40,747 bases of DNA from Ectothiorhodospiraceae bacterium (GCA_002699105.1 PABJ01000137.1:1-40747); one strand, 5' to 3'. Positions 17,515 through 26,227 are shown, counted from the stretch's first letter. The notes: a model not told the origin generated them from the letters alone. Translations and numbers: made by a program.

Positions 17515-18356
17515 TGCAGCGCAGTGATTCCGTCCGAAAGCCGGCTGCAGCAGGCAGGTTCTATCCGGCAGCCAAATCCGAACTCCTTCGCGAGTTGGAC
17601 GGTATGCTCGCTCAGCATGCTGGGGTCAGCCCCAATTCCAAAAAACCGCTTGCAATTATCGTCCCCCACGCAGGCTACATGTACTCCGGGTATACGGCAG
17701 CAGCAGCGTATGAAGCCGCACGGGCGTTCTCGTACGATACCATTGTTGTTGCAGGGCCGAGTCACTTCGATAGTTTTCAAGGCGGCGCTATATACAGCGG
17801 CAGTGCATATGCAACCCCTCTCGGTGAAGCGCAAATCGATTGGGATTTCGCACAACGGATCATGAGCAAAGTACCAGATATCAAGTCATCGAACTACGGC
17901 CACCGGGAAGAACACTCGATCGAAGTCCAGGTGCCATTTATCCAAGCGGCATTCCCGCAGACCCCGATCGTACCGATTGCACTTGGCAACCAATCGCGGG
18001 AGCTATCCGGCAAACTTGCGGATGCACTCGCAGAGCTCCGCAGCTACCGAGACTTCCTTTTCGTCGCGTCATCGGATCTTTCGCATTTCCACACACATGC
18101 GGCAGCACAGGAACTCGACGGCAAAGCGTCGGAATGCATCTCCGAACTCGATAGCGATGGCTTTTTGGAATTCCTCACGCTTCGCAAAACCGAGGCTTGC
18201 GGTTTCGGCGCAGTATTAACAGCCATGCAATACGGTCGCGCCTTGGGCGCAAAACGCGCCGATGTGCTGCACCAATGCACAAGCGGGGATGTAACGGGAG
18301 ATACCAGTCGAGTCGTGGGTTATCTCTCGGCCGCAATCAGGGGAGACAATGACTAA
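17511..18356 (+). CDS. amrB: Memo family protein (AmmeMemoRadiSam system protein B)
   Basis: The 281-residue protein is a full-length Memo homologue, related in fold to extradiol dioxygenases. The likely metal site is intact: H53 in VPHAGYMYSG, H85 in GPSHFD and C230 in EACGFGAV, matching the His/His/Cys set of the human protein; EEHSIEVQVPF and SSDLSHF are further family hallmarks. The start overlaps the stop of the AMMECR1 gene (ATGA), and its own stop overlaps the next gene by 8 nt, so the three are one transcript. Biochemical function remains undefined for bacterial members; redox-metal chemistry is the usual suggestion. Confidence 0.93.
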   Translation: MMQRSDSVRKPAAAGRFYPAAKSELLRELDGMLAQHAGVSPNSKKPLAIIVPHAGYMYSGYTAAAAYEAARAFSYDTIVVAGPSHFDSFQGGAIYSGSAYATPLGEAQIDWDFAQRIMSKVPDIKSSNYGHREEHSIEVQVPFIQAAFPQTPIVPIALGNQSRELSGKLADALAELRSYRDFLFVASSDLSHFHTHAAAQELDGKASECISELDSDGFLEFLTLRKTEACGFGAVLTAMQYGRALGAKRADVLHQCTSGDVTGDTSRVVGYLSAAIRGDND

Positions 18357-19263
18357 GATGGCCCCGATTGAATCGTTCGGAATCATTGGCGCGGGAAAGG
18401 TTGGACAAACACTGCTGCGCTACCTCGAATCCAGGTCGCTCTCTTGCAGCTGGCTCAAGGATAAGAAACCCGTTTCCGCCGCCAGGCTTCCTGCGGGGCA
18501 TGCTGTCACCGCACTTACCGAACTCACATCTATCCCGGATATCATTTTCATCTGCGTACCCGATAGTGCTCTAGCCAGTGTTGTCGCCGCTCTCTTGCCG
18601 CTCCTGCCATCCGCTGAAACGATCGTGGCCCACACTTCCGGCGGTGTAACGTCGGATGTTCTTCAGCCGCTGGAATCAGCACAGGTCCGTATCGGCTCCT
18701 TCCACCCTATCCAATCCTTCCATAGCAGCGATATGGATGTAGCGCAGCTCCAGGGCATCGCCTGCGGGATTGAAGGATCGGAATATTTTCAGGAGGCAAT
18801 GAAGGAGTTCGCCGTAAGAATCGGCTGGAAGCCGCTTGTTGTGCGAAAAGAAAAGAAAGCGTTGTATCATGCGGCATGTGTGTTCGCAGGGAATTTCATT
18901 CCCGTACTCATACACGAAGCCCGCCAACTGCTTACAGAGAGCTTAGAAGGTTCCGCACCTGTAGATGCTCTTATGCCGATGATCAGAACTGTTTCGGGGA
19001 GAATGGAGGATGGAGAGATCGAAGATTTCCTCACCGGCCCTGCCGTACGGGGCGATGCGGCAACGCTAGCCGAACACGTGAAGCAACTCAGCGAATCAAG
19101 CCCGGAAAGCCTATTCCTTTACAAAGCGCTCTCCTTGCGGATTTTCGAGCTTATGAAAGGCCACACTCTGGATCGCGAAACGTTCGGCAAAGCGCTGAGC
19201 GCCCTGCATTCGGATGGTACACGGTCATCCGATGTTGATGAAGTTATCCCACCGAAGGAATAG
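18349..19263 (+). CDS. Rossmann-fold protein of the DUF2520 family
   Basis: The 304-residue protein opens with a dinucleotide-binding motif GIIGAGKVGQTL (about residues 11-22), then DIIFICVPDSAL and AHTSGG, the layout of F420/NADP-dependent oxidoreductase-like N-terminal domains. The second half (VRKEKKALYHAACVFAGNFIPVLIHEA) is the helical DUF2520 domain. Substrate is unknown; homologues are often annotated as reductases of pyrroline-carboxylate-reductase or 6-phosphogluconate type. ATG 18349 has GGGGAG close upstream and overlaps the Memo stop by 8 nt. Its 3' end overlaps the convergent exonuclease gene by 39 nt, so the two transcripts are mutually antisense there. Confidence 0.85.
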   Translation: MTKMAPIESFGIIGAGKVGQTLLRYLESRSLSCSWLKDKKPVSAARLPAGHAVTALTELTSIPDIIFICVPDSALASVVAALLPLLPSAETIVAHTSGGVTSDVLQPLESAQVRIGSFHPIQSFHSSDMDVAQLQGIACGIEGSEYFQEAMKEFAVRIGWKPLVVRKEKKALYHAACVFAGNFIPVLIHEARQLLTESLEGSAPVDALMPMIRTVSGRMEDGEIEDFLTGPAVRGDAATLAEHVKQLSESSPESLFLYKALSLRIFELMKGHTLDRETFGKALSALHSDGTRSSDVDEVIPPKE

Positions 19264-19902
19264 CTCGCGAGTAGCAATAAGATCGCGGTAGTTGTACTCT
19301 GCGATGTCTTTATAATTCCCTTCCCGGAACAACTCCCAGACATCCATGCCTGTGACGCCCTGCCGCTTCGGGCTTTCGATGCCCATTGATGTGCATACAA
19401 AATCCAGGCTGAAGCGCCGGTACGAGCCGTAAAAACTCATCTGGTCCAGTAGGTCGCAATGGCGGGATGCATCGTACCGGTACGGGACGAGGTTTCTCGT
19501 CGGCTTGATGTTCTTCATCGCTGAGCGCAAATGTAAAAACGGCCCGTCGAAACCCCTTCCGTTGTACGAGATGATCTGTTCGTACTGGGCAACAACCTTC
19601 CAAAATCCGCGCAGCACATCCTCCTCTGTCCCTGGTATATACTCGACGTTTCCGTCGTCACTGACCCATCGATCAGCTCCTTCCGGCGCTTGTACCAGCA
19701 CCTGCCCTTTCATCGTATCGACATTGAGCATACCGATGCAGACTGTCTGGGCCGTATATGCATACATATTGATCTTGAGTTTCTCAGCCTCAATCTCTTC
19801 ATCGGTCTCCGCAAACTTCAACAGGTATTCCTTCATCTGGTCGTCCAGCGAATCGAAGTCATAGCCTGCGGTTTCAATGTCAAATACCAGTCGAGTCTGC
19901 AT
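19225..19902 (-). CDS. Predicted 3'-5' exonuclease, PolB exonuclease-like
   Basis: The 225-residue protein matches the PolB exonuclease-like group (ribonuclease H fold). Exo I is D8-x-E10 in VFDIETAG, Exo II lies in SYNGRGFDGPFLHLR, and Exo III is supplied by YNYRDLIATRELF near the C-terminus. No polymerase domain is attached. Family members act on DNA 3' ends but the physiological substrate is unknown. It begins 9 nt after the asd stop, so it is likely the second gene of an asd transcript, and it runs convergently into the DUF2520 gene with a 39-nt overlap. Confidence 0.82.
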   Translation of the reverse strand: MQTRLVFDIETAGYDFDSLDDQMKEYLLKFAETDEEIEAEKLKINMYAYTAQTVCIGMLNVDTMKGQVLVQAPEGADRWVSDDGNVEYIPGTEEDVLRGFWKVVAQYEQIISYNGRGFDGPFLHLRSAMKNIKPTRNLVPYRYDASRHCDLLDQMSFYGSYRRFSLDFVCTSMGIESPKRQGVTGMDVWELFREGNYKDIAEYNYRDLIATRELFLRWDNFINIG

Positions 19903-19911
19903 TGTTCGGTC

Positions 19912-20943
19912 TCACTTTCCGGTGGGAATCTCTGTGTGTTTCCGTTGTACCCATTGCTCTGCAATCTGCACGGCATTTGTGGCTGCGCCTTTCCGTACAT
20001 TGTCGGCAACGACCCACATCGCCAATCCGTTGGGGAAAACAGCGTCCCGGCGCAGCCTGCCGACAAACACTTCGTCCTTGCCGTCCGCTTCGCTGGGCAG
20101 CGGATATTGTGCGTTCTCCACATCGTCAATTACAACAATATTTGGAGCGTCCGAAAGCAGCGAGCGGACGTCACCAAGCTCATATGGTTCAGCGGTCTCG
20201 ATGACGATCGACTCAGCGTGACAGTTCATGATGGGAACGCGTACGCATGTCGGTGATACAAGGATGGAGTCATCGTGGAAAATTTTCCGTGTTTCGTGAA
20301 TCATCTTCAGTTCCTCTTTACTGAGCCCATCGTTATTGAACGAACTGATATGGGGTATCGGGTTGGCAAGGAGGGAATGCGGAAATGCCGGGGTGTCAGG
20401 ATTTTCACCGCGCAGTTCTGCTCGAAGATGATCAACGCCCGGCTGACCTGCACCGCTCGCCGCCTGGTACGTCGAGACAATGATGCGCTGCAATCCGTAC
20501 GTATCCCAGATGGGTTTCAGTGCAGCGACCATTTGAATGGTCGAACAGTTGGGGTTTGCGATGATATTCGTTTTGTAATCGAAGATGTCATTGGGATTGA
20601 CCTCAGGTACCACGAGCGGCACATCCTCATTCATTCGAAAATGGCTGCTATTATCGATGACCACGCCGCAATGCCTGGCGGCAACTGGCACCCATTCGGC
20701 ACTCACCGGTGCATCAACTGCGAATAGCGCAATGTCGGCATTTTGGAATACTGCTTCATTGAGCAGCTGCAGTTCTACCGGCTCGTTTCTGAATGTCAAC
20801 GATTTCCCCATGGAACGTTCGCTGGCGGCGAGTCTAAGTTCGCCGACGGGAAAACCTCTGTCTTCGAGAACCTGTATCATGCCTTGACCGACCAAACCGG
20901 TCGCGCCAACAATGACAACAGTGTATGTTTTTTGTTCACTCAT
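19912..20943 (-). CDS. asd: Aspartate-semialdehyde dehydrogenase
   Basis: The 343-residue enzyme makes L-aspartate 4-semialdehyde from aspartyl phosphate with NADPH, the branch point to lysine/diaminopimelate, threonine and methionine. GATGLVGQGM at 13-22 is the NADP site and C133 in NPNCSTIQM the acyl-enzyme cysteine; SGAGQPG and the later H region are present. The start MSEQKTYTVVIVGATG fits the family exactly. No Shine-Dalgarno sequence precedes it, and the likely -10 (TATAAA) ends 5 nt before the ATG, suggesting a leaderless transcript. The exonuclease gene follows after 9 nt. Confidence 0.96.
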   Translation of the reverse strand: MSEQKTYTVVIVGATGLVGQGMIQVLEDRGFPVGELRLAASERSMGKSLTFRNEPVELQLLNEAVFQNADIALFAVDAPVSAEWVPVAARHCGVVIDNSSHFRMNEDVPLVVPEVNPNDIFDYKTNIIANPNCSTIQMVAALKPIWDTYGLQRIIVSTYQAASGAGQPGVDHLRAELRGENPDTPAFPHSLLANPIPHISSFNNDGLSKEELKMIHETRKIFHDDSILVSPTCVRVPIMNCHAESIVIETAEPYELGDVRSLLSDAPNIVVIDDVENAQYPLPSEADGKDEVFVGRLRRDAVFPNGLAMWVVADNVRKGAATNAVQIAEQWVQRKHTEIPTGK

Positions 20944-20948
20944 AATCG

Positions 20949-20978
20949 TTTATAAGATAGAGAACGGATGTGTTACAA
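20949..20978 (-). promoter_or_regulatory. Candidate asd promoter placing the transcript start at the ATG
   Basis: On the minus strand TTGTAA (20978-20973) and TATAAA (20954-20949) are spaced by 18 nt. The predicted transcription start falls at about 20942, on the asd initiation codon (20943-20941). The -35 overlaps the T-tract of the terminator of the preceding large gene. The element is near but not equal to consensus. Confidence 0.5.
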
Positions 20979-21006
20979 AAAATGAAGCCCGGGAAAGACC
21001 CGGGCT
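20976..21006 (-). terminator. Rho-independent terminator of the MA-peptidase/propeller/barrel gene
   Basis: An 8-bp stem (AGCCCGGG at 20986-20993, CCCGGGCT at 20999-21006) with a 5-nt loop is followed on the minus strand by TCATTTTTTG (20985-20976). It starts 27 nt after the stop of the 21033 gene and directly abuts the asd promoter. Confidence 0.88.
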
Positions 21007-21032
21007 CAAGTACTTTCCAATCTGTCGGGGAG

Positions 21033-24000
21033 TTAAAACTCTGCGCCCAGCGAAATATAATATTTCGGAGAAGCGAATTTCTCACCCTTGAATGCCCAGG
21101 CAACATCGAACTTCAACGGGAAGCCGAGGAAGAACATCCGCGTGCCGAATCCTGTCCCGGCAAGTACATTCTGGTTTATTGTCTCGCCAGATGCATTCGT
21201 ATTGAAGGCACGGTAATTGTCGATTTCGTCAAACGCAGTACCTACATCGATGAACAGTGCACCGTTCATCGTTTGGAGGATATACGGCAGGACACCGCCG
21301 AGAAAATACTGGACCAACGGGAAACGCAGTTCAAAATTGGCCAACCCGTACTTCGAAGCAATAATGGCGTTGTAATTGTACCCTCGAAGCGGAAGCGCTG
21401 GAGTCAGAAAGGCAAAGTCTTCCACGTCGTCGATTGGTATATGGCCCCCTTCGAATGTGCGATTAATCCAGTTTTCGACGCCCCCAATAAAGAACTGCTG
21501 GGGGTTCGCGCCAAAGCTTGCACCGCCCGACCCGCGCATCACAAACGAGACACCATCCGTAATCTTGTAATATGTACGGTAGTCGAAAGTGACCGATCCG
21601 AACGATAGCGGGCGTGAGCCGATACCTGGCGAGCCGAATGCTCGCAGTTCATAGCGCGTGCCTTTCATCGGCGCCCAACCGCCCCACAACGTATTATCGT
21701 GAACAAAACCGACACTCGGTAATATGACGGTGCGTTCGGCATCCGGTTCGGGAATATCGAGATTTTCCTGAGAGATATTCATGAACGTAAGCCCGCCTTC
21801 GACCCTGTAGAATCTATCGAGCGGATACGATGCAGAAAGGCCTCCGCCGAACTGCCGGTAGCGGTAAATGAAATCGCCTCGATCGGTAAACGAACGCAGG
21901 AACCTGGCACTGTGGAATCCCTGAACCGACCAATCGATACGGTCAGGAAGATAGAAATACGCCAGTGCGTAATCGCTGTTCTTCAGATCGCCCAGCAGGT
22001 TCGTCAGAAAAATGATCTGATGGTTTCCGAGCATATCGCTGAATGCCATCGTCGTCGTGCCGAGCACGCCGTAAAAGGTGCTGTACCCTGCATTACCGTA
22101 GACGAGATCGGGGGAAAAGCTGAGCTTGTACTTGCTTACGATGTAGTCGCCATCCTCGGTTACCTTTTTTGCCGAGGTCACGTCGTCAGGTTTGTTCTTA
22201 TCGCGATCCTTATCGTAGGTGCCGAACAGCATTCGGGATTCGCCTTTGCGGGTGGCAGTGGTATCGTCGTACTGCTGCTTCGTGCCGAGTTCAACTGCGA
22301 CATCGTCGCTGTAATCCTTAACCTCGTTGCTGGCGAATGGCCCCTCTGCGCTCTCGAGCGCCTCCTTATCGGCGACGCGTGCCATATCCTGATTGCGGCG
22401 CTTCACGAATTCGGTGGGTTCCAGATCCTCGATCTTTTCCTTATCGAACGGGCTGCGCAGCAAGAACAAATCGAAACCTGCTTCGAACATCGATGCGAAC
22501 GCAAGCTTGTTGCCGTCCGCACTGAGCGCAAACTGATAGACGCCTGAGAGGGAATTCGTAATGGGATACGCGTTGCCGGTCTCAAGGTCGTGTACGTAGA
22601 AGTTATTGATGCCGTTCTTGTCGCTGATATACATCAATCGCTTGCCATCAGGGTGGGCTGCTGGGTTCGCTTCGGTAGCAAGCGGTGTGTCCGTCAGGCG
22701 GGTCACCTGCTTCGTGTCAATGTTCAGGCTGTAGATATCCCGCTGCGACAGGTCGTGATCGAAGATGCTGAACCCTTCGGGAATACTGGCGCTGTTCAGA
22801 TACTGCTTTCGGTCCGATACAAAGTAGATAGTCTTGCCGTCAGCCGACCAGCTCGGACTTTCGTCTGCGAATTGATCGCTCGTATACGCGACAGCTTCTT
22901 TTGTTTCAAGGTCGTAGGTCCAGATATCGGACTGCCGGGACGTGATACCCACGAACGCAATCTTCTCGCCTGTCGGCGACCAGGAGACCGTGTGGATACC
23001 CTCCATACGGTAGTCGAGTGTTTCGTGCTCTCTCGTCTCAAGGTCGATGATATGAATCGCATCGGCCCCGCCGGATTTTCCTGAGAACGCAATTTTCTTG
23101 CCGTCCGGCGAGAACGATATACCGGGCGTCAGGAGGTTCAAGTCTTCGAAGTCGGATGTGGACTGACCTTCGATAATCTTCTCGACTTCTTCCTCATCGG
23201 TCACGGACATAAGGTACACGCTGAAGTAATCATCGCGTTCCGATATGAAAGCGATTTTATCGCCCGAAGGACTCATCGCAGGGCTGGTATTATAGAAATT
23301 CCCCAGTTCCTGGTGATCCGTCAGACGCTTCGCATAGTCTTCGGGAGAGGTGCGCGTGGCAATATCCGGCCAGTACATCACCTTTTGCTCTTTCATCCAG
23401 CGTTCGGAGAGTTCTTCAACATCGAGACCGATAGCCGATTTAAAGCCGCGGTCAACGCTTCGCGTTGCACGGATGCGGTTCATGATCTCCCCGACCTTTT
23501 GCTTTCCGTACTTCTCGGAGATATACCACCACACGGACTGTCCTCCGCGATAGGCGAAATAACCACCAAGGTACTTGATCGGCGGCAGGTAGTTGCTCGT
23601 CGAAGCGTCCCGCATAAACATATCGGAATTCGTATCCCATCCGTCCAGGGAGTGGTATTCCGCCAGACCTTCGTTCAGCCATAGCGGTAGCTGCAGCCTG
23701 ATCTGGTTTGCCAGTACGGCCTGGAGCGAGCCGCCATAGAACATGTCGTTGATCACAGCATGTATAAGCTCATGATGAATGACATGCCGAAAATCGCCGT
23801 ATGATCCTGTAAAAGGCAGTACGACGCGGTTCTTGAAGAGCTCGGTCACTCCGCCGATGCCCTCTTCGAGGTACAGGCCGACCACGTTCGTCTGCTGAAA
23901 GTCGTTGTGGGAGTTATAGATGATCATCGGGATGCGGTTCGTGATCCGGTACCGCAGGTCATCCTGGATCTTTCCAAGCGCATCCTCCGCGGCCTTGGCA

Positions 24001-24185
24001 GTGAATTCCGCGATATCCTCTCCCCCATTCGAGAAATAAATATCGAAATGGTCGGTCTGGATATAGTACCAGGTCAAATCGTCGTACTGCACCTTGTTCT
24101 TGCCGAACGATTGTGCCAGAATTTCAGACTGACCGCCCAAAACTAATATTGTTGCTGCAACAGCTGCGAATAGAATACGGCGCAT
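21033..24185 (-). CDS. Peptidase-MA-like domain, PD40 propeller and Omp85-like barrel in one protein
   Basis: From ATG 24185 the product is 1050 residues with a clean signal peptide (MRRILFAAVAATILVLGG, cleaved after about residue 25). Residues ~30-290 form a gluzincin metallopeptidase domain: HELIH at 138-142 (H138, E139, H142) and NEGLAEY with E172 as third ligand. A PD40/TolB-like propeller follows (~310-640; SPSGDKIAFISERDDYF, SPDGKKIAFSGKSGG, SADGKTIYFVSDRK). The last ~330 residues are a beta-barrel with LRGYNYN resembling the Omp85 RGF/RGY motif and terminal GAEF. The frame is open to 24305. ATG 24227 has GGAGGTG upstream, but a perfect promoter overlaps it, so 24185, with AAAGG upstream, is preferred. 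Likely an envelope peptidase displayed at the outer membrane; substrate unknown. Confidence 0.85.
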   Translation of the reverse strand: MRRILFAAVAATILVLGGQSEILAQSFGKNKVQYDDLTWYYIQTDHFDIYFSNGGEDIAEFTAKAAEDALGKIQDDLRYRITNRIPMIIYNSHNDFQQTNVVGLYLEEGIGGVTELFKNRVVLPFTGSYGDFRHVIHHELIHAVINDMFYGGSLQAVLANQIRLQLPLWLNEGLAEYHSLDGWDTNSDMFMRDASTSNYLPPIKYLGGYFAYRGGQSVWWYISEKYGKQKVGEIMNRIRATRSVDRGFKSAIGLDVEELSERWMKEQKVMYWPDIATRTSPEDYAKRLTDHQELGNFYNTSPAMSPSGDKIAFISERDDYFSVYLMSVTDEEEVEKIIEGQSTSDFEDLNLLTPGISFSPDGKKIAFSGKSGGADAIHIIDLETREHETLDYRMEGIHTVSWSPTGEKIAFVGITSRQSDIWTYDLETKEAVAYTSDQFADESPSWSADGKTIYFVSDRKQYLNSASIPEGFSIFDHDLSQRDIYSLNIDTKQVTRLTDTPLATEANPAAHPDGKRLMYISDKNGINNFYVHDLETGNAYPITNSLSGVYQFALSADGNKLAFASMFEAGFDLFLLRSPFDKEKIEDLEPTEFVKRRNQDMARVADKEALESAEGPFASNEVKDYSDDVAVELGTKQQYDDTTATRKGESRMLFGTYDKDRDKNKPDDVTSAKKVTEDGDYIVSKYKLSFSPDLVYGNAGYSTFYGVLGTTTMAFSDMLGNHQIIFLTNLLGDLKNSDYALAYFYLPDRIDWSVQGFHSARFLRSFTDRGDFIYRYRQFGGGLSASYPLDRFYRVEGGLTFMNISQENLDIPEPDAERTVILPSVGFVHDNTLWGGWAPMKGTRYELRAFGSPGIGSRPLSFGSVTFDYRTYYKITDGVSFVMRGSGGASFGANPQQFFIGGVENWINRTFEGGHIPIDDVEDFAFLTPALPLRGYNYNAIIASKYGLANFELRFPLVQYFLGGVLPYILQTMNGALFIDVGTAFDEIDNYRAFNTNASGETINQNVLAGTGFGTRMFFLGFPLKFDVAWAFKGEKFASPKYYISLGAEF

Positions 24186-24225
24186 GCTTTGCCTTTGTAT
24201 CGTCAATTTGAATTGCATCATTTTC

Positions 24226-24254
24226 ATTATACACCTCCGTGACGCATCTGTCAA
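24226..24254 (-). promoter_or_regulatory. Perfect sigma-70 consensus promoter TTGACA-17-TATAAT
   Basis: On the minus strand TTGACA (24254-24249) and TATAAT (24231-24226) are separated by exactly 17 nt. The predicted transcript start is near 24219, giving a ~34-nt leader to ATG 24185. The same bases contain GGAGGTG and overlap ATG 24227, so the promoter and that start codon cannot both serve the same transcript. Confidence 0.8.
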
Positions 24255-24484
24255 GGAAGAAACCTGTCCCCTCAGGTTGTGTTTCATCCATATATAACAT
24301 CGCATACGATTGGCGGTTCCCTATCCAATCGTAGGATGACGAGGTCCATACCTTACGAACAACCGAAGTGCAGGCACTATAAACATAGACAATCGGGAGG
24401 GGATATGGTTGCAGTACGGTGTTTGGGTTCGAGTATTTTCCTACATTTACTGTGTACGTGTACGAACAGCCATCCGTTGCAATT
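24255..24484. promoter_or_regulatory. Divergent regulatory region with two inverted repeats
   Basis: Between the minus-strand peptidase/barrel gene and the plus-strand amidohydrolase lie two symmetrical elements. AACCTG/CAGGTT (24261-24266 and 24273-24278, 6-nt loop) sits just upstream of the -35. A perfect 9-bp repeat TACGATTGG/CCAATCGTA (24305-24313 and 24325-24333, 11-nt spacer) lies 50 nt further. Neither is followed by a T-run, so operators are more likely than terminators. A GGGAGGGG-ATG at about 24397-24406 opens a frame without recognisable product. I see no strong plus-strand promoter. Confidence 0.45.
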
Positions 24485-26227
24485 ATGCTCACTCAACTTA
24501 CCTACTCCGGCCTCGTGTTGGCCATTTGTTGTTGTTGCCTCACTTCCTGCGACATGAAAGAACGCGTCGATCTCGTCGTGTTGAACGCATCAATCCAAAC
24601 AATGGATGAGGATTTTTCGACCGCCGAAGCCATGGCGATACGCGACGGGAAGATCATCGCGACGGGGTCTGACGAGCAGATGCAGGAAGCGTACGATGCC
24701 GATTCAGTCGTTGATATGGATGGCCGGTATGTTTTCCCCGGCCTCACGGATGCGCATGCACATCTCCTCGGCCTCGGGCAGAAGGAACAACGCCTTGATC
24801 TTGTTGGAACCACCAGCAAAGAGGAGATACTCCAACTCGTCGCTGAAAAAGCCGCAACCGTGGGCGAAGGCGAATGGATAGTCGGCCGCGGGTGGGATCA
24901 GAACGATTGGCCGGTGAAAGAATTTCCCATCAAAGCTGACCTCGATGCAGTGGCCCCGGATAATCCAGTCTACCTCACCCGGATCGACGGGCATGCCGCC
25001 TGGGTGAACTCTTTCGCACTCGATGTCGCCGGAGTCGATGAGAATACTGCCGATCCCGCAGGAGGACGCATACTCAAACAGGACGGGAAGCTTCAGGGTA
25101 TCCTTATCGATGCTGCCGAAACGCTCGTTTACAAGCATATCCCCGAACCAACTCATGAGCAGCTGCGCGCTGCGTATACGCTGGCAGTTGAGAGATGCCT
25201 GGAGCTCGGCATCACGGGCGTGCATGATATGGGACTGTACGGGACACATATCGATGCCATTCGCAGCCTGATCGAAGAGGATGAGTTCCCGTTTCGTATG
25301 GTGGGATATGTCGGCGACGATGAGGGGGAGTGGAAAGCGTTACTCGCCTCGGGACCCATATCCTACGGAAACGATCACTTGATGCTATGCGGAAGAAAGG
25401 TCTACTTGGACGGCGCATTGGGCAGCCGCGGGGCGATGCTGCTGGCGCCATATTCAGACGATCCCGGAAACTACGGTGTGCAGATCAACTCCGGGGAAGT
25501 GCTGGAAGACATAACCCGCGATGCGCTTTCGCATGGGTTGCAGGTCTGTGTTCATGCAATTGGGGATTCAGCGAACAGGATGGCGGTCGATGCATTCGAA
25601 AAGGCGCTCAACGGCGGGCAGTTCGAAGATCACAGGCTGCGGGTTGAGCACGCCCAGGTCGTCACGCTTGCAGATATCCCAAGGTTCGCAGCGCTTGGTA
25701 TCCTTCCCTCCATGCAGACGACGCATTGTACCAGCGATATGTACTGGGCTGAGGCGAGGCTCGGCCATGATAGAATTCACCGTGGGTATGCATGGCGAAG
25801 CTTCCGTAATGCAGGCTGTATTGTCCCTATCGGCAGCGACTTTCCCGTCGAGCACGCCAACCCGCTTCTCGGTATTTACGCTGCATGTACGCGGCAGGAT
25901 CGCGAAGGTCGGCCTGCGAAACAGGAGCATATTGACGAGCACTTTCAGATCGATGGTCCGCCAGAGGATCCAGCCCGCTATCGAAACGGATGGTATGGCG
26001 ATGAACGTCTGACACGCAAAGAGGCCTTGCAAGGATTTACCGTTTGGGCAGCTCATGCAGCAAAACAGGAGAAGCGCTTCGGCTCGCTCGAAGCCGGGAA
26101 ATATGCCGATTTCATCGTCGTCGATCGCGACCTGCTGAATTGCAGCAACGAGGAGCTTCTCAAAGTTCAAGTGCTCGAAACATTCGTCGCCGGCTCGCGT
26201 CAGTATACTCTGAATACCGCTGATTAA
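24485..26227 (+). CDS. Amidohydrolase family 3 (YtcJ-like) lipoprotein
   Basis: The frame is open from 24419, but ATG 24485 gives a textbook lipoprotein signal: MLTQLTYSGLVLAICCCCLTSC with lipobox LTSC and C22, hence a 580-residue envelope lipoprotein. The body is an amidohydrolase of the YtcJ group: FPGLTDAHAHLLGLG (metal-binding HxH), YLDGALGSRGAML, HAIGDSANRMAVDAFE, VEHAQVV and PIGSDFPVEHANPLLGIYAA, with the closing beta-sandwich element FGSLEAGKYADFIVVD. Such enzymes hydrolyse amide or related bonds; many members are of unknown substrate. Three extra cysteines precede the lipidated one. The gene is divergent from the peptidase/barrel gene and separated from the next by 135 nt. Confidence 0.9.
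   Translation: MLTQLTYSGLVLAICCCCLTSCDMKERVDLVVLNASIQTMDEDFSTAEAMAIRDGKIIATGSDEQMQEAYDADSVVDMDGRYVFPGLTDAHAHLLGLGQKEQRLDLVGTTSKEEILQLVAEKAATVGEGEWIVGRGWDQNDWPVKEFPIKADLDAVAPDNPVYLTRIDGHAAWVNSFALDVAGVDENTADPAGGRILKQDGKLQGILIDAAETLVYKHIPEPTHEQLRAAYTLAVERCLELGITGVHDMGLYGTHIDAIRSLIEEDEFPFRMVGYVGDDEGEWKALLASGPISYGNDHLMLCGRKVYLDGALGSRGAMLLAPYSDDPGNYGVQINSGEVLEDITRDALSHGLQVCVHAIGDSANRMAVDAFEKALNGGQFEDHRLRVEHAQVVTLADIPRFAALGILPSMQTTHCTSDMYWAEARLGHDRIHRGYAWRSFRNAGCIVPIGSDFPVEHANPLLGIYAACTRQDREGRPAKQEHIDEHFQIDGPPEDPARYRNGWYGDERLTRKEALQGFTVWAAHAAKQEKRFGSLEAGKYADFIVVDRDLLNCSNEELLKVQVLETFVAGSRQYTLNTAD

Noticed and set aside
24404-24557. Short plus frame with GGGAGGGG before ATG 24404
   Set aside because: The ribosome-like site is good, but the product is unrecognisable and overlaps the lipoprotein signal of the amidohydrolase in another frame.
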